A stretch of DNA of 64,000 nucleotides from Gordius sp. MW1 (taxonomy: Eukaryota > Nematomorpha > Gordioida > Gordea > Gordiidae), in NCBI GenBank assembly GCA_964036665.1, contig OZ038527.1, forward strand, positions 16,824,221 through 16,888,220. The letters are read 5' to 3'. Position 1 is the first letter of the stretch, and every line of letters starts with the position of its first letter. Positions 23,001-38,000 of this stretch are shown here, in pieces. Position numbers and translations under genes: made by a program. The notes under the pieces were generated by a model that searched no databases, was not told the DNA's origin, and saw only the letters and a list, made by a program, of their open reading frames with translations.

Positions 23001-26000
23001 CTCTTTCTTAACCTGGAGGAGGGGGGGGGGGCAAACTCCCATCCCCCAGGAAGAGGGTGAAAAATAAGGGGGAGTGAAAAAGAGGGGGGGGGGGGGGGTC
23101 CCCCGGGTGAGAAAGATGGAAATAATAGGGGGGGGGGAGGCAAATCACCCCCCCCCCCACACTTGGGTGAGAAAGAGGGTAAAAAATAATATATTCATTT
23201 AAGATACAAAACATAAAATGAATATAATAAATTATATATATTTTTATTAATAGATAAGCAAGAAGTTAATATAAAAAAATAATATATTGATTTAAGATAG
23301 AAAACCTAAAATGAATATAATAAATTATATATATTTGTATTAATAGATAAGCAAGAAGTAAATATAAAAAAACATGTTAGCATTAATTTTTAGATGAAAA
23401 CAGTAAGGGCGACATTTTTGTTTAAAATTGGGTGCGGCTGGATAGAAGGGAGGTGGAGGAAAGGACTAATGAAAACCTATGTAAGGGTCGGGGCCTTTGC
23501 GAAAAAACAACCCTGTATTAAGTTGAATGGGAAAACCCATCTAATGTTGGTGGACACAGGATCGGCCGTTACGATTGCAAATAAAGAGACATGGGTAGCT
23601 TTAGGTAGGCCCAGGTTGGACATGAAGGGTAAGGTTAACGTCCGCTTATTAACGGGGGAAGAATTGAAGGTCCTAGGCAAATGCGTGATGAAGATGAGTC
23701 ACGGTAAGAAACTAAAAATTGCAGAGTTGTATGTCATGGATTGAAAGGGTGGGAATGGATTGATAGATGGTCGAATGAATTTAACTGGTGGGATTTTGTG
23801 AGGAAGGGGATGTAGTATTAGAGGTGACGTTTAATGATGAGGACGGGGAAGGTGACGAGGGAACCGGAATTTTGCAGGAGTTTGACACAGTTTTTGAGGA
23901 CAGATTAGGATCTTGCAAGGGGGTAGAAATAGAGGTAGAGTTAAAGGAAGGCGCCTTACCCAAGTTTTGTAGGGCGCGAAGGATACCATTAGAGTGGAAG
24001 AACGAAGTGGAGAAGGAATTGGACAAATGGCTGAAGGAAGGAGTAATCAAGGAAGTTATGTGGAGTTATTAGGCGACTCCTTTAAAGCCAGTGAGATAGG
24101 CAAATGGGAAATTAAGATTATGCGTGGATTATCAGGTAACTCTTAACCAGTGCGTAAGGGATGTTAAGTACCCACTGCCTCGGTTGGAGGAAATTGTAGC
24201 ACAGTTGAGTGGCTGTCGATGGTACTCGAAGATCGATTTTGCCAGTGCTTATTTACAATTACCTGTTTCCGGGAGGACCAGTGGGTATTTAACCATAATC
24301 AGGCACAAAGGGTTATTTGCCTTTCTTCGGCTGCCATTTGGGTTAAGTGTATCGGCGCCGATCTTCAGATGACGATGGAGGCAATTTTTCGAGATCTGGA
24401 GGGGGTATTTTATTTATGGATGACGTTTTAGTAAGTGGTAGATCCAGAGCAGAGCATAATGCTCGTTTGTATGAAGTGCTAAGCCGGATTAAGGAGAGCG
24501 GTATGATAGTAAGCCAGGGAAAAAGTGTGTTTGCGGTAGAAGAAGTGACGTATTTGGGTCATATATTGAGGGGAGATACTATAGAGCCGGTGGCGGACGG
24601 AGATGATCAGAAGGTTGAGGATTCCGAATACAAAGAAAGAGCTACAGAGCGTCTTCAATTATTAAAGTAAGATTATCAAAGATTTTGGTCAATTGGCAGC
24701 ACCCTTATATAATTTGATACGGAAGAGAATAACATTAGTGTGGGAAAATTGTCAGAGTAGTTATGAGCAGTTCAAGAAGTCTCTCGCCTCGTTGCCGGTA
24801 TTAGTATGCTTTGACAATGAAAGGGAGACAAGATTAGCGGTAGGATGTTGGGTATCGGAGAAGTATTATTACAGCTGGAAGAAAGGGTAGAGAGACCAAT
24901 TTTATATTTTTCCCGGAAGTTAAGAGACTGTGAATTACGATATTCGGTAATTGAGAAAGAGGCCTTAGCCATGGTATATGGAGTGATAAGATGTAGGGGA
25001 TACTTAATAAGCCGGCCTTTTACCTTATATACTGATCATAAACCGTTAATAGATTTGTTTAAAAAAGATAATAATCAGTTACTGCTATCACCGGACTCTA
25101 AAAGTGGTTAGTATTAATGGGAGATTTTAATGTTAGCATCGAGAAAAAACCGGGAACGATGAATTATTTGCCGGATATTCTGTTTAGCTGGGTACCCGAT
25201 GGAAACAGCGTGGGTGAAGTGGGGAGTAGCCAGGATTTTAAAGGAGGGTCGAGTGAATAGGCAAACGTTGCTGCGCTGAGGGTAGAGGCAAGTGGACCCA
25301 TCTCGTGGGATCGGATAAGGGATAGCATGGTCGGGGATTTGGTGTTACAGAGGGTATGTGATTGTGTACAAGGGAAGAAGGAATGGAACACGAATGAAAG
25401 AGCGAATTGTAAGAGCGAATAATACTTTTATAGTGTAATAATTTAGTTTAATTTGTAATTTGTTTTATTTCTAATTTACATGCTAATTAAATAACAGCAA
25501 CATAAAAGACGTGGTATCAAGGAATACATATATACATAATAATTAAATATCGTTAACAATAACGAAGTTATGATAAATCATATCACTACATTTCTCCCTT
25601 CATTAAAAGTCAAGCTCTTCGTAGAGGTGCTTTCCGAATTCTAGTAGAGGTTCTCGTCATCGTTGTTTCGGGCAATGTATTTAAATTGTTTTCACTTCAG
25701 ACATCTTTACTAGGTTTCTTATACGGTATAACTCCTGACCAAACTCTCGGGCTTAACTGATCAGCTTGTTTCCTTTTAAACCCTTCCTTCGTACCAACAT
25801 TGTAAGAATAATCTCTTTTCCGATCTTGGATTACGCCTTTGTACCATCCAGGACCTCTTTCTTCATGTATCTGAACATCATCCCTTAATTTAAATTTTTA
25901 ATTGCAAGATGCAATTTTCTAAATTTCCTTAGGTTTTCTTTCCTTTTTTCTTTGGGATTTGGCCCAATAAAATCTAGCGCCGTGTTTCCAGGGATTTCAT

Positions 26001-29000
26001 TTTGTAAAGTATTAATTGTTACTGCTTTAGGTAACGTTATTCCAAAGGCTTTAATCCAATTTGTACCAAATAATGGTATGAGGTTAGCTGTTTTCACTAT
26101 AACTGGTAAGTATAGAGATTTTGTTCCCAATCTCACATTTACTATTGCCTTACCCATAGTTGGTATATAATGATTTCCATATGTTTTAATTATAGGACAA
26201 GGGTAAATATTTGGCTTGTTAATAGTTTTGTAAATTTCATAATTTATTAAAGATACATTTGCACCAGTGTCAAAAATCATAGAAACATCTAATTTATTTA
26301 TCTTTACCTTAATTTGGGGTCTTTTGTTGTTGTACTTTATATTTTCTTGTACAGTATTGATAATTTGATTAACATTGTTGCTCTTTTTATTTTCTTGTAC
26401 AGTATTGATAATTTGATTAACATGATATTTCTGCCAACATGATTTAGAGAAATAATTCCTTTTGTTACACTTGTGGCGTGTTTTATTAAATGCAGGACAT
26501 CTATTTAAAAGGTGATTCTGTCCACATCTTGTGCAATTCTTTATCATTTTTATTTTTGTTGGCTGATTTTCAAATACTTCATTTGATTTGAATTTGCTTG
26601 AGCACTGTAACAGGTTGATATCACTTGATGGATTTAATTCTTTGTTTAATTCATTTGAGTACATTGGATTTATAGCATCAATTTCATAAGTTATGACTTC
26701 TTTCTTGGCCAACTCCATGGCTTCAGCTATCTTGTATATCTCTTCAAATATTATTGTATTGCCATTGGAATCTGTAGCCTCAGGCCATCGTGTTCTTACT
26801 TCAATTTCTAAAGTTTTGTTTTGGATCCCATATAAAATCTGGTCCCTGAGATGTTCATCTAGATTAGTAGCAAAATTACATTCTTCTGCTATTGTCTTAA
26901 GTCTATTTGCATAGTCCTTTATTGCTTCTCCCTCCTGTTTAATGCATCTTATAAAATTTAACCTGTTTTGGTATATGGTTCTTTTAATTTGAAAAACTTT
27001 CTTAATTGCATTAATTAATTAGATCTTATTTATATCCTAAGGATATTACCATCCTCACCTATAAGGAATTATTTGATGCAATCAAGAAAGTTTTTCAAAT
27101 TAAAAGAACCGTATTCCAAAACAGGTTAAATTTATAAGATGCATTAAACAGGAGGAGAAGCAATAAAGGACTATGCAAATAGACTTAAGACAATAGCAGA
27201 AGAATGTAATTTTGCTACTAATCTGGATGAACATCTCAGGGACCAGATTTTACATGGGACCCAAAACAAAACTTTAGAAATTGAAGTAAGAACACGATGG
27301 CCTGAGGCTACAGATTCCAATGGCAATACAATAACATTTGAAGAGATATACAAGATAGCTGAAGCCATGGAGTTGGCCAAGAAAGAAGTCATAACTTATA
27401 AAATTGATGCTATAAATCCAAGGTATAAGCCAAAAACTAAACAACAACATTACGTGAAACAACAACATCACAATTGTTCTAGGTGTGGCAAACATCATGA
27501 ACCAAAGAAATGCCCTGCGTTTTACAAAGAATGTTTCATCTGTCAGAAAAACGGTCATTTTTCAAAATTCTGTCACACAAGAAATGTAAATATGGTGAAC
27601 ACAGTTAAAAATTTAAATAGTTTTGAAACATTCAAAAAGCCTTGTATTAAGGTAAAGATCAATCGAATAACTTACAACATGTTATTCGACACAGGGGCTG
27701 CAGTTAATTAACCAGACAATTTACAATTTAATTTAAACACCTAGCCTGGAACAATGTCCAACGTTAAAATCTTTTGGAGATCACACCATACCAATATTAG
27801 GTAAAACTAATGTAAATGTACAACTGGGGGTGAAGGTGTTAAAATTACCAGTATTTGTGACAACTGCTAATGAAGGTCCAATATTTGGTCTTGATTGGAT
27901 TTAAGCCTTCCAGCTTGATCTTCCAGAAGTGGTAAAAATAAATAAAATTCAAGATGACATTGTTACTAAATTACTTAAACAATATGAGGCTGTATTCAGT
28001 GATGGCCCAGGTATAACAAAAAATTATAGTCAAAATTTTCCTAAATGAAGGGGCCCAACCTATTGCATTACAAACCAGAAGGGTACCATTTCCTTTAAGA
28101 CAGAAAGAAATGGAACTAAAAAGATTGCTAAATGAAGACATTATTAAACGTGTTGACCCTTCTATTAATGAAATAAAATGGATTATAACCACAGTTAATG
28201 TAATAAAGAGTAACGGAGCCATACGCATTTGCGGTGATTTTAGGGTAACATTGAACCCATGCTTGAATACTAACAACCATATGTTACCAACGTTTGACGA
28301 CCTTATCACAAAAATAGCTGGTGGGGAAAGGTATACAATAATTGGTCTGCGTGATGCCTACTTGCAAATGGTGGTAGACGAAGATTGCAGACATATGCTT
28401 ACAATCGCTACTCACATAAGGCATTTCCAATATAAAAGACTACCATTTGGATTAGCGACTGCTCCCAAATTTCAAAGATATGGAAGATTTGTTAAATGGA
28501 ATTCCGCACACTGGGGTACTGTTAGATGATATTATAGTCACTGGGTTAAATCAAGATGACCATTTGAAAAATCTAAACGAGGTCTTAACAAGAATACAAA
28601 ATGCTGGGCTGAAAGCAAAAAAAGAAAAGTCAAATTTTTACAAAACTCAGTTACCTATCTAGGACATAAAATTGATTTGACAGGTATCGACCCGACAGAG
28701 GAACGCATTGAGGCAATTAAAAATGTCAAGATACCAGAAAATAAAAAGGAGCTACGCTCATTTTTAGGTCTTGTGAATTATCAGGAAGGTTTTATTCCTC
28801 GATTACATGAAAAATGTGCTCCACTACATGCCTTAACTGGTTCTACCACAATGTGGAGATGGACAATTCAGGAACAGAAAATTTTTGATGAAGTTAAGTT
28901 GATGCTTTCGTCTTCTGACACCTTAGTACCGTATAGTACAACGTTACCGGTTAATCTTGCAGTTGATGCGTCCGAGACAGGTGTAGGCGCCTTGATATCT

Positions 29001-32000
29001 CATGTTTTTCCCGACAAATCTGAAAGACCCATAGCTTATGCTTCTAGAACGTTGAGCCAATCAGAAAAACAATATTCGACGATTGACCGTGAAGCTAAAG
29101 CCATAATTTTTGGAATTGAAAAATTTAATCAGTATCTCAGAGGACGAAAATTTACGTTAACAACGGACCACAAACCGTTAGAAAGAATTTTCGGTTGTAA
29201 AAGGGATCTACCCAAAATGGTTAATAACAGACTCGTACGGTGGGCTTTACTATTAAATTCATATCAATATGAAACTAAATATAGTATGGGTAAAGACAAC
29301 AAATGTGCAGATGCTCTGTCTAGATTGACTACTCACGAAGATGGTGACGATGCCAATATAAACAATGTCGGGTTATTAATGATAGAGGACTTAACACTGA
29401 ATAGAGAAGATTAAAAATGCAATAAAGACAGATAGTAGTTGTCTAGAATTAATTCGTGCTATTAAGCGCAATTGGCGCATAGACATGTCCAAATTTCAGT
29501 TAGACATAAAAATTTCAATAAACGTGAAGAGATTTCGTGGACTATTATTTTTAGGAAATAGGTTGATATTCCAAAATCTTTACAGAATTTGGTTCTTAGG
29601 ATTTTACATCAAAGACATCTAGGAATTACTGGGATGCGAAATGTTTGTCGGTTCTGTGGCAGGCAAGGAATTGCATTGAGAGGTATTTTAATCTAAATGT
29701 TTAGTATAGGCTCTTTTTAATAGGTCACAGTGATTATGTCCTGTTACTCGTTGAAAACCCCAGGATAAAGGATAGTAATGAAGGGAATTTCAGGGAGCTC
29801 TTGGTTTTCTTTCAAAGTTCAGCGAGAAAGTGAAACCTGATTTAAAAGAATGTCCGAAAAATGCTAATTACCTCTCACCTGGTATACAAAATGAATTAAT
29901 TTATATTATCAAACAACATATTCAAACAAAAATAGCTGCAGAAATTAATAAGTCACCCTTTTTTTCACTTCTCTTGGATGAGACAACGGATATCTCAACA
30001 CAAGAACAAATGGCTGTCGTTATCCGTTATGTTGATTTGAATACACAACCAACAGTGGTCAGAGAGGTATTTTTAGAATATATCAAGATCAAGGATATGT
30101 CAGCAAAGGGGATGTTTGAAGTTGTGATGCAGACTCTTAAAGATCTTAAAATTGACATTACAAAATTTAGAGGGCAGGGTTATGATGGAGCCCTAGTGAT
30201 GAGTGGCTCAAAAATGGTTTGCAGTCTTTGTTTAAGAATGTGTGCCCTAGGCTATATATATTCACTAGCTGACCCGGCAAACGTTGTTTTGCCATATTAA
30301 AAATATTTAAAAAAAATTAAAAAAATTTAAATAAGAAAATTTAAAACTACCAAAAAAAAATTTAAAAGCTCAACTAAACGAAAAATAACAAATAATTGAT
30401 ATTTTTAAGGGTGGTTAAAAACACAAAATTTTACCTCAATAATGTTCGAATTTAAATTTTCATGAAGCAAATTTTTTTAAGTCAAATTTACCTATAATTA
30501 AAAAAAATATTGCGCCTGGTCTTTATGATAAAATATAAACAAAAGGCGGATACGGATACGCATATAGTTTATTTAACGAAAAATCAAACGTCGTTTTGCC
30601 ATTTACCCGGGTGTATTAGCAGAATATATATCATGGGCGTACCCAGGTTTTGAATTAGGGGGGGGGGGCAGATTATTAAAAATTACTGCTTGACTATCCC
30701 AAAAATTTTCCTGCGACCGCAATTTAAATTAGGGGGGGGGCAAAATATAAATTTTTTTTTAATTTTTAAAGGTATTTGTATTGAAATTTGGCGCGGCTAC
30801 CCCCCCCCCTCCCCTATTTGAACTTAACTCAAATTAATACAGATGCGTATTAGCGAATTTACACAAAAATATAAATTATTTTGGTAAAATGAAATTTAAA
30901 TTACGGTCGCAGGAAAATTTTTGGATAGTCGAGACCTTTTTTATTTATTTTTTGCTCTCAGGAAAATTTTTGGGTAGTCAAGACCTTTTTTTTAATCTGC
31001 CCCCCCCCTCTTTATTCAAAACCTGGCTACGCCCACCCATGGATATATCAACATTTATTGGCACTTTGTTGAAAGTATTTTTATTTTTCTCCTTATTTAA
31101 CGTGCAAAAAATTACAAAATTAGATTTTTTAATTTATTTAGCCACGCAGGAGGGGGGGAGGACACGACCGTCCTATAATAATAATTGACGTGAAAAATAA
31201 GCAAAAAATGGCTTTGATAGTGCGTAAAAAGTTTTCATTTTCCGCAACACATGCCTACTGCATTTATCACCAGACTACCTACACGATAGATAGATAGATA
31301 AGATACGCAGCAGTACGTGATGAGGGCAGGGCGTTTGATTGACGTTCGATACAACGTCAAAACGCATAAAACCCAATATCTCGAAAACTACTGGACCGAT
31401 TTGGCTGGAACATATATTAAAACACGCTCCGGAGTGTGGGGAATAAACTGTGAAATTTTGAGCCAAATCGGTCCGGTAGTTCTCCAAAATTGGTGACGGC
31501 ATACACACATACATACATATGTACACACATAGTTTCATTTTTATATATATTCATTGTGCATCGCACAATCTAAGTTTAGCAATTAAAGATTCTTGCAAGA
31601 TTTCCAACATTAGGAATTGTATGAGTAAGATTATGATTGTTTTTATATTTAATTTGTTTTTTATAAAAGGTGTTATTAAAAAGATTACTGATTTTATAAC
31701 TTCGCCGAAAAAATTGAATCTCTTAAACTCTGTATTGCTATCTTTGTCAACCAATCTAAAATCCTCTAAATTAACAACACTTTGTGAAACTAGGTGGACC
31801 CAAAAACATAATGCTATCAAAAGATTTTATGAATTTAAAAAAGCCATTTTTAGTACACTCGAAAAGATTTGTGGATTGGATGATGTAGAATCATCATCGA
31901 AAGCAATGATTCTACTTTCATCATTAAAACAAGGTCAATTTTGGTTGTCTCTTTATATGTTGAATCAAGTATTTTCCTATACAATACATCTAAGCAACTA

Positions 32001-35000
32001 TCTGCAAACGCTTAACATTGATCTATCACAGGCAATGTATGCCGCCCAAAATGCTATTTGCCAAATTGCGTAAAAATTCAGAAGAGGGGTTTCAAACTAT
32101 TTTTACCAATGTTTCAACATTTGGAAAGAGTCATGATTTTTTCATCACTACTCCTAGAAAAACGTCCCTAAGGTCCAATATAGAGACAACATGCCCCGAA
32201 GCCTATTACAGGATCTCATTGTACAACCCCTTTTTGGATTCTGTTTTAGCTGAATTAGATGGATGATTCATTAAAAACCAACAAATACTCATGGGATTTG
32301 ATACCCTCTTTATTAAAGACCCCGTTCAGCTCACCCCTCAAATATTAGATAATTTTTTAATATTAAAATTTTATGAAGATGATCTTGAAGGATCAGAAGA
32401 GCAGTTTGAATCCGATATTAAATCGTGGTATTCATCCTTTCCAAACTCCAATTCAGATATATTACCTAGGAATGCATTGGATACCTTATCCAATCAAGCC
32501 TCCAAACTAGATCTTTATCCTAATATTAAAATTCTTTACCATATATTAGCAACTTTACCTGTGACAACGTGCTCTAATGAGCGGTGTTTTACAGTGCTAA
32601 AAAGACTTAAAACATATCTTAGAAGCACAATTGGACAAGAAAGGTAAACTAAATGGTTTTATTAATTTTTAATTTCAGGCTTACCGGATTAACGTTGCTC
32701 TATGTACACAGGCAATATACTCCTGAAACTAAAGATGTTGTAAATGCATTTCTCTAATAATCGTCGATATTGATTTTCAATTTATATCATTTTTATATTG
32801 TTAATGAATATAAATAAATATTTGTTGGAAATTTACTTTGAGTTTTTTTTTATTTTTACGCTATTGTCTCTTTAAACTTTTAGATAAAAAACATTTTAAA
32901 AAAAAAATATTTACAAAAAAAATTTCGCCTTAAAAATTTTCTAACACTACCAATGAGTAAATCCTAGTTACGCCTATGACCAAGAACTACTTGATAAAAT
33001 GTTATAACTGTTATGTTTATATACCATAGACGAAGAACTATCAAAAATACTGCACTGTCAAGATAAGACATATTAAAATTAAAATAAGCGGGAAAAATCA
33101 CACAAATAAAGACTTTGAATACCATGAGGAAAAATTAACATGTTAATATCAAACCTTCACTCACCGAGAGGGGCCCTTTTACCCTCTCACTCAGCCAGAG
33201 GGGGGGGGGGGGGGGGAAGAGGATAAAAATAGGGGGGAGGGGAGGCAAAATTATTCATTTATTTATGATATATAATATGAGCAAATATTTAAAGTTACTA
33301 ACTCGTAGCAATTGCTTCTATTGAAACTGCTATCTGCTCGAGCAATCTGCTCAATGCTTGAACAGATTTTGCTGTTTTGACTCGCCGCTCGAGCATTTTT
33401 ATATGCTACGTTCTGCCTAGTGCCCTGAGCAGCGAGCAAAGATTGTGCTAACGCGCATATTAAACAACTCAGTGTGCGTGCTAGCGTTTGGAGTTGAAGC
33501 AAGTTAGCAATTTAACCACTCTAGGTAGGTCAATGTTAATGTTTGCAAATATTTGCTAAGATTTATAAAATATGAGAATACATGCTTCAACATGTAGAGC
33601 GACAACCAAAAGTGACTCCTTAATGATGAAAGTATAGCGTTCCCATTCACAAATCTGCTTTAAGGTAGAAAATATTGCTTCTTTTGCTTCATAAAATCTT
33701 TGAATTGAATCATGTTTTTGCGTCGCTCTTGTTTCACAAAGTGTTATTAATTTGACAAATTTAGGATTATCAGACAAAGATAACATTGTAGAGGCAAAAA
33801 ATTTAATTTCTTGGGAGTTAACATAAAGTCAATTAATTTATTGACAACACCTTATAAATAAATGTAACAATATAAATTAAAAAAGGATCATACCCATACA
33901 ATTCCTAATGTTAGAAATTTTGGAGGATTCTTTGAAGGTTCAAATTGTGGGATGCACAGTGAATATAACTAACCTTAGGATATAGACTTTTTATATAACT
34001 TTGTAGCCCATTTTTATAGCCACTCATGGCTGGGGCTCCATCATAACCTTGGCTTCAAAGTTTTACATGTCAATTTTAAAAGCCTTTAAGTTTGCATTAC
34101 AGTTTTGAACATTCCTTTTATCAACATATCATTCTTCCTAAAATACTGCAAAATACAGATTCGAAAACGAATCACAAAAGCCATTCGTTCCATTGTGGAA
34201 ATATTAGTAGTCTCGTCCAACAGAAGTGAATAATCACCAATTATAAATCTATTTACAAGTTATGACAAAGCGGGAGTTATAAAGGAAGTTCTCTCTAGGG
34301 CAACTTCAACGGTTACCATTCAATTAGGATTTCAATCATGTGAAATACGGCCAATCCAAAACACTACCCATTATTTTCAATGGACAATGTTCAACCCTTA
34401 ATAGATAAACTAATAATGAGCATTAAGTAGATGTTGCTGATATTGTTGAGTGAATATGACCCAGAAATTTAGAACGTCGACTTTATTAATGGTCTCGTCG
34501 GAATGATTAAAATAGTGGAAGGCAAAGGGTTCCAATATTTCGGGCTACATGAGCCCGTTCTCGAGTCCAAAAAGGTGTTTTAATTATAACATACTTAGGT
34601 GAGAGGTAAGACATCCCACTTCAAAGAAGAAACTACAACAGTTGACATAAATTGGTTATGGAAAAATAGCGAATAATAAATAAAAATGTTAAGGTGATAG
34701 TAAATAATTGATGAGAGTTGTTATAAAACAATTGCGAATGGTTTACAAACAGCCATATTTCAGGGATGTTTAAAAAAATATATAAAGTAACAATAGCGGC
34801 GTTTGGAATATATAAAAATTAAAAATTCAAGGGTTTTTGAGTTGATGGTAGCCTTGACAAAATTTTCATATTTTGCACATAAATTTTTTGGTTCATAGTG
34901 AAAAATAACTTAAGTTTAAGCTTACAGAGGGATATTTTTTTAAACGGTCTAATATAATTAAATTTGTATAAGCAATGTACCAGGTTAAATTATTATTTGT

Positions 35001-38000
35001 ACAAAAAATAGTGGTCGAGGCTAGCCGGAAGGGGGCATAGTGCTAGCCATTCCTCATTATTTCATGACAAATTACAACATTTATAAAATAAAATTCCGTT
35101 TAATATTCTAACTTATTTGAAAGATAAATAGACTTAACTTTATATCAATATTCTAAAATTGCATAGAAATTAAAAAAAGTCAGGTTTCTTGACCCATTAT
35201 GGGTCTATTTTAATAGTTTTGTTTATTTCAGCCATGCTTTAATACGAATTAAAGCAAATAAGATATGTAAGACGCAGGCAGGTATGATTCCTGGAATTTT
35301 ATTGATTCATATAATTTTTTTCAAATTTGGTAGCAAAAGTAATGATCGTCGCAATAAAAAAATCTAATCTAAAAATTATAAATAAATAAATTTCTATGGG
35401 AATATTTAGATAATATATTTATGGCTACAATACTAATTCACTTATTGAAAATCTTAAAAAAGTAACGAGATCTTACACGAACGACCTGACCTTTGACCGG
35501 AACGAGAGAAGTGTCGCTGGGAAATAGCTTGGTGGATAGGAGGCCCGTGCAATTGACGACAATATCAAAATCTTTCTCATCACCCGATTGGACGTTTAAA
35601 TTTTTAACCTGTCCATCATAGCATTATTCGATTTTAGAGTGTTTATGCATTGACAATAATAGAATGTGTGTTAAATATGAAATATATATCAATTCTATAA
35701 TTTGCTTTTTCCTTGTACAAAATGATTAATATAGACGCGTTTAATTAATTTCTTAACTATTTAAAACCCAAAGCAAACTATTTCTATTGGTAAACTAAAT
35801 CGTCTTTAATACATCTCCGAATTTCATAGAATTACAAGAAAAAATAAGATGACTATTTCTAGCATCCTTGTCCAAAAATCATGGACTCATTCAAGGGATG
35901 ATTAAACCGGAATTCCCCAAAACTAGGCCAAAATAATGTTTTTAACTGTTGTTAAATTACTAACTTTCTTCAACTCCAGCTACCATCTGCTCGGCCCTCG
36001 AGCATTTTTATATGCTCCTGTTCTGCCTAGTGGACCGAACAGCGAGCACATATTGTGCTAACGCCCATATTAAGCAACTCAGTCTGCGTGCTCGCGTCTG
36101 GAGTTTGAAGAAAGTTAGCAATTTAACAACTCTATTTTTAACATCGGTGAAAATAAACACGGCAGGTCTACCTTAAGTTAAATGATTCAGTCTTTAATTA
36201 AATTGAGGCAAAAATAACAATAGACCACTGAAGTGTCGGCAAAAATAAGCTAATGGCTCAACTCAACCACGAGGCAACTTTACAAACAAACAAATCGCTT
36301 TGTCAGGTCTGTTAAAATCAAATTATATAATTGAACATAGCTAAAGCCTCCTATAAATCAACCATCTTTGTTGTTTTTTTGGCCTTCTAGATTTGAAAAA
36401 CTACCTTCCCAATGCCTTTAGCAAAGTTTTAAGGAATCCGAATAAAATGGTAGCAACTGTTAGAGAAAAATCGAAATCTCATTTAAACCAAAAAAACTCA
36501 TATTAGTTATTTATGGCTAATTTGGGCCAAATGTAGGCACTAAATAACATCCAGATCCAACATCTAAATAATGGCAGAGTAGCAAAATTCTGAAATCCAA
36601 AAAAAAACCCTCTTGTAGCTTTTTGGGTTCATCTAAGCTGCCTACCGATAAGGTTCAATTTATGTTTTAGTGGGTTGCTTTAAGTATTAATATAACGTAT
36701 TCGTTCGTATGTTCAATTCGGCGCAACAGCAAATAATCGCGATTTATAGCTACGACAAATACACAAGGCCTTCCCCAAATCCTAAACTGTACGCCAACAA
36801 TGGCCCTATTCCTCTGAAACATAATTCTCATCCTACTTATCATAAATCCAAAAATATTATCTTAGACATATCAACGGCTCAAATAGCGAGTAAGAAGCCA
36901 TCGTTTATCTTTATTAATTGTTGCGTGATGTGCTTATTGAATCCTCAATAAAATTCTAGTGAGACGGGCCAAGCTTTCTGGATGATTACGTGCGCAATGT
37001 GTTCCGAATTTTAAATTATTTATCATTTTTATATCCAAACATGATCATGATCGTGTTTAAGCATGGATAAATTAATTTCTTTTTGGGTTAAAATAAAATT
37101 CGCAAAATTTTCAAGGTTGGCCAGGTCGGACAAAATGTAATAAAAACATTTAAAGCGGACCATAGAGGTAAAAAGAAAACAAAATTAGTGGAGTGTGGCA
37201 ATATTATAATCATGAGAAGTTAAATGCAAAACAGTGATTTTTTAACTGAGCTTGAATACAAGATAAATTTGTAATATCATTTTTCTGGCCTTCAGTGCAA
37301 AAACTCTACCTTAACTACGACTATTATTAGGGGCTATCAAATAAATTAGGTAAATGTTTTGTGTGGGCTTGGCCTATTAAGTATGTTTATAATAAAACTG
37401 TTGAATTTAACCTTCCTTTTGCCTAAGGGATTAGAGAGATTGTATTTTAGGAGTTAAAAGGGGAAAAAGTTTGCTTAAACCAACTTCATATAAAATTTTG
37501 TAAAGTAAGGATTTAAAAGTAATAATTTAAAATCCAACATCTATGTTAAGATCAAATATGATTTGAAGGAGCAAAAATAACTTCACATATTATAAATCAA
37601 TATTTTGAGAGTTATAGAAAATTGTTTTAATGGTAACTAAGTCTGTTACATCTTTTAGGTTTTCAATAGTAGAATTGATAACGTGACCTCCCCTCTCAGT
37701 AAACTGTATCATGAGATGGGGCAGGTATCTCCTACAGTCTGTCACGATTGTAGTAAAAAAACACCCATATCTATTATATTTTATAAAAATTCGTTTAGAA
37801 TGTTTTTTTGTTCATAAGAAGTAGATATATAAAACGATGAAGAAAATTAATTATAAAGGAGACTTCTAATAGGTAAATGTACTTCCTTTGTTCGGTGTTT
37901 AAATCTTTCATTTCTTCTTCCTCCAATTCTTTATAATTCCACACGATATTTTTATACCACAAATTCTGAAATGCAAAATTAGAGACAACAAAAATTAGCA

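Larger units (their letters stand above)
29762..32982 (+). pseudogene. hAT-B transposase, best copy (4), split by a Helitron-like insertion
   Basis: This is a zinc-finger MYM/DUF4371-like hAT transposase. Segment 29830-30264 carries ECPKNANYLSPGIQNELIY, FSLLLDETTDIS (an acidic catalytic segment) and GQGYDGALVMSG. After the insertion at 30265-31553 the frame resumes exactly with IHCASHNLSLAI and continues with TLCETRWTQKHNAIKRFYEF. The 32291-32647 segment ends in the dimerisation domain CSNERCFTVLKRLKTYLRST, followed by LTLLYVHRQ. An internal deletion after the GYDGA motif and frameshifts near 32080 and 32270 inactivate it. The 3' end is AGTTACGCCTATGAC near 32968-32982. Confidence 0.8.

Noticed and set aside
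36709..36951. 80-codon plus-strand frame in oxidase intron 4
   Set aside because: No recognisable domain, splice context or composition bias beyond chance.
37795..37882. Continuation of oxidase exon 3 into the following open frame
   Set aside because: The frame is open, but family similarity stops at the GTACAT donor and resumes only in exon 4 with matching phase.
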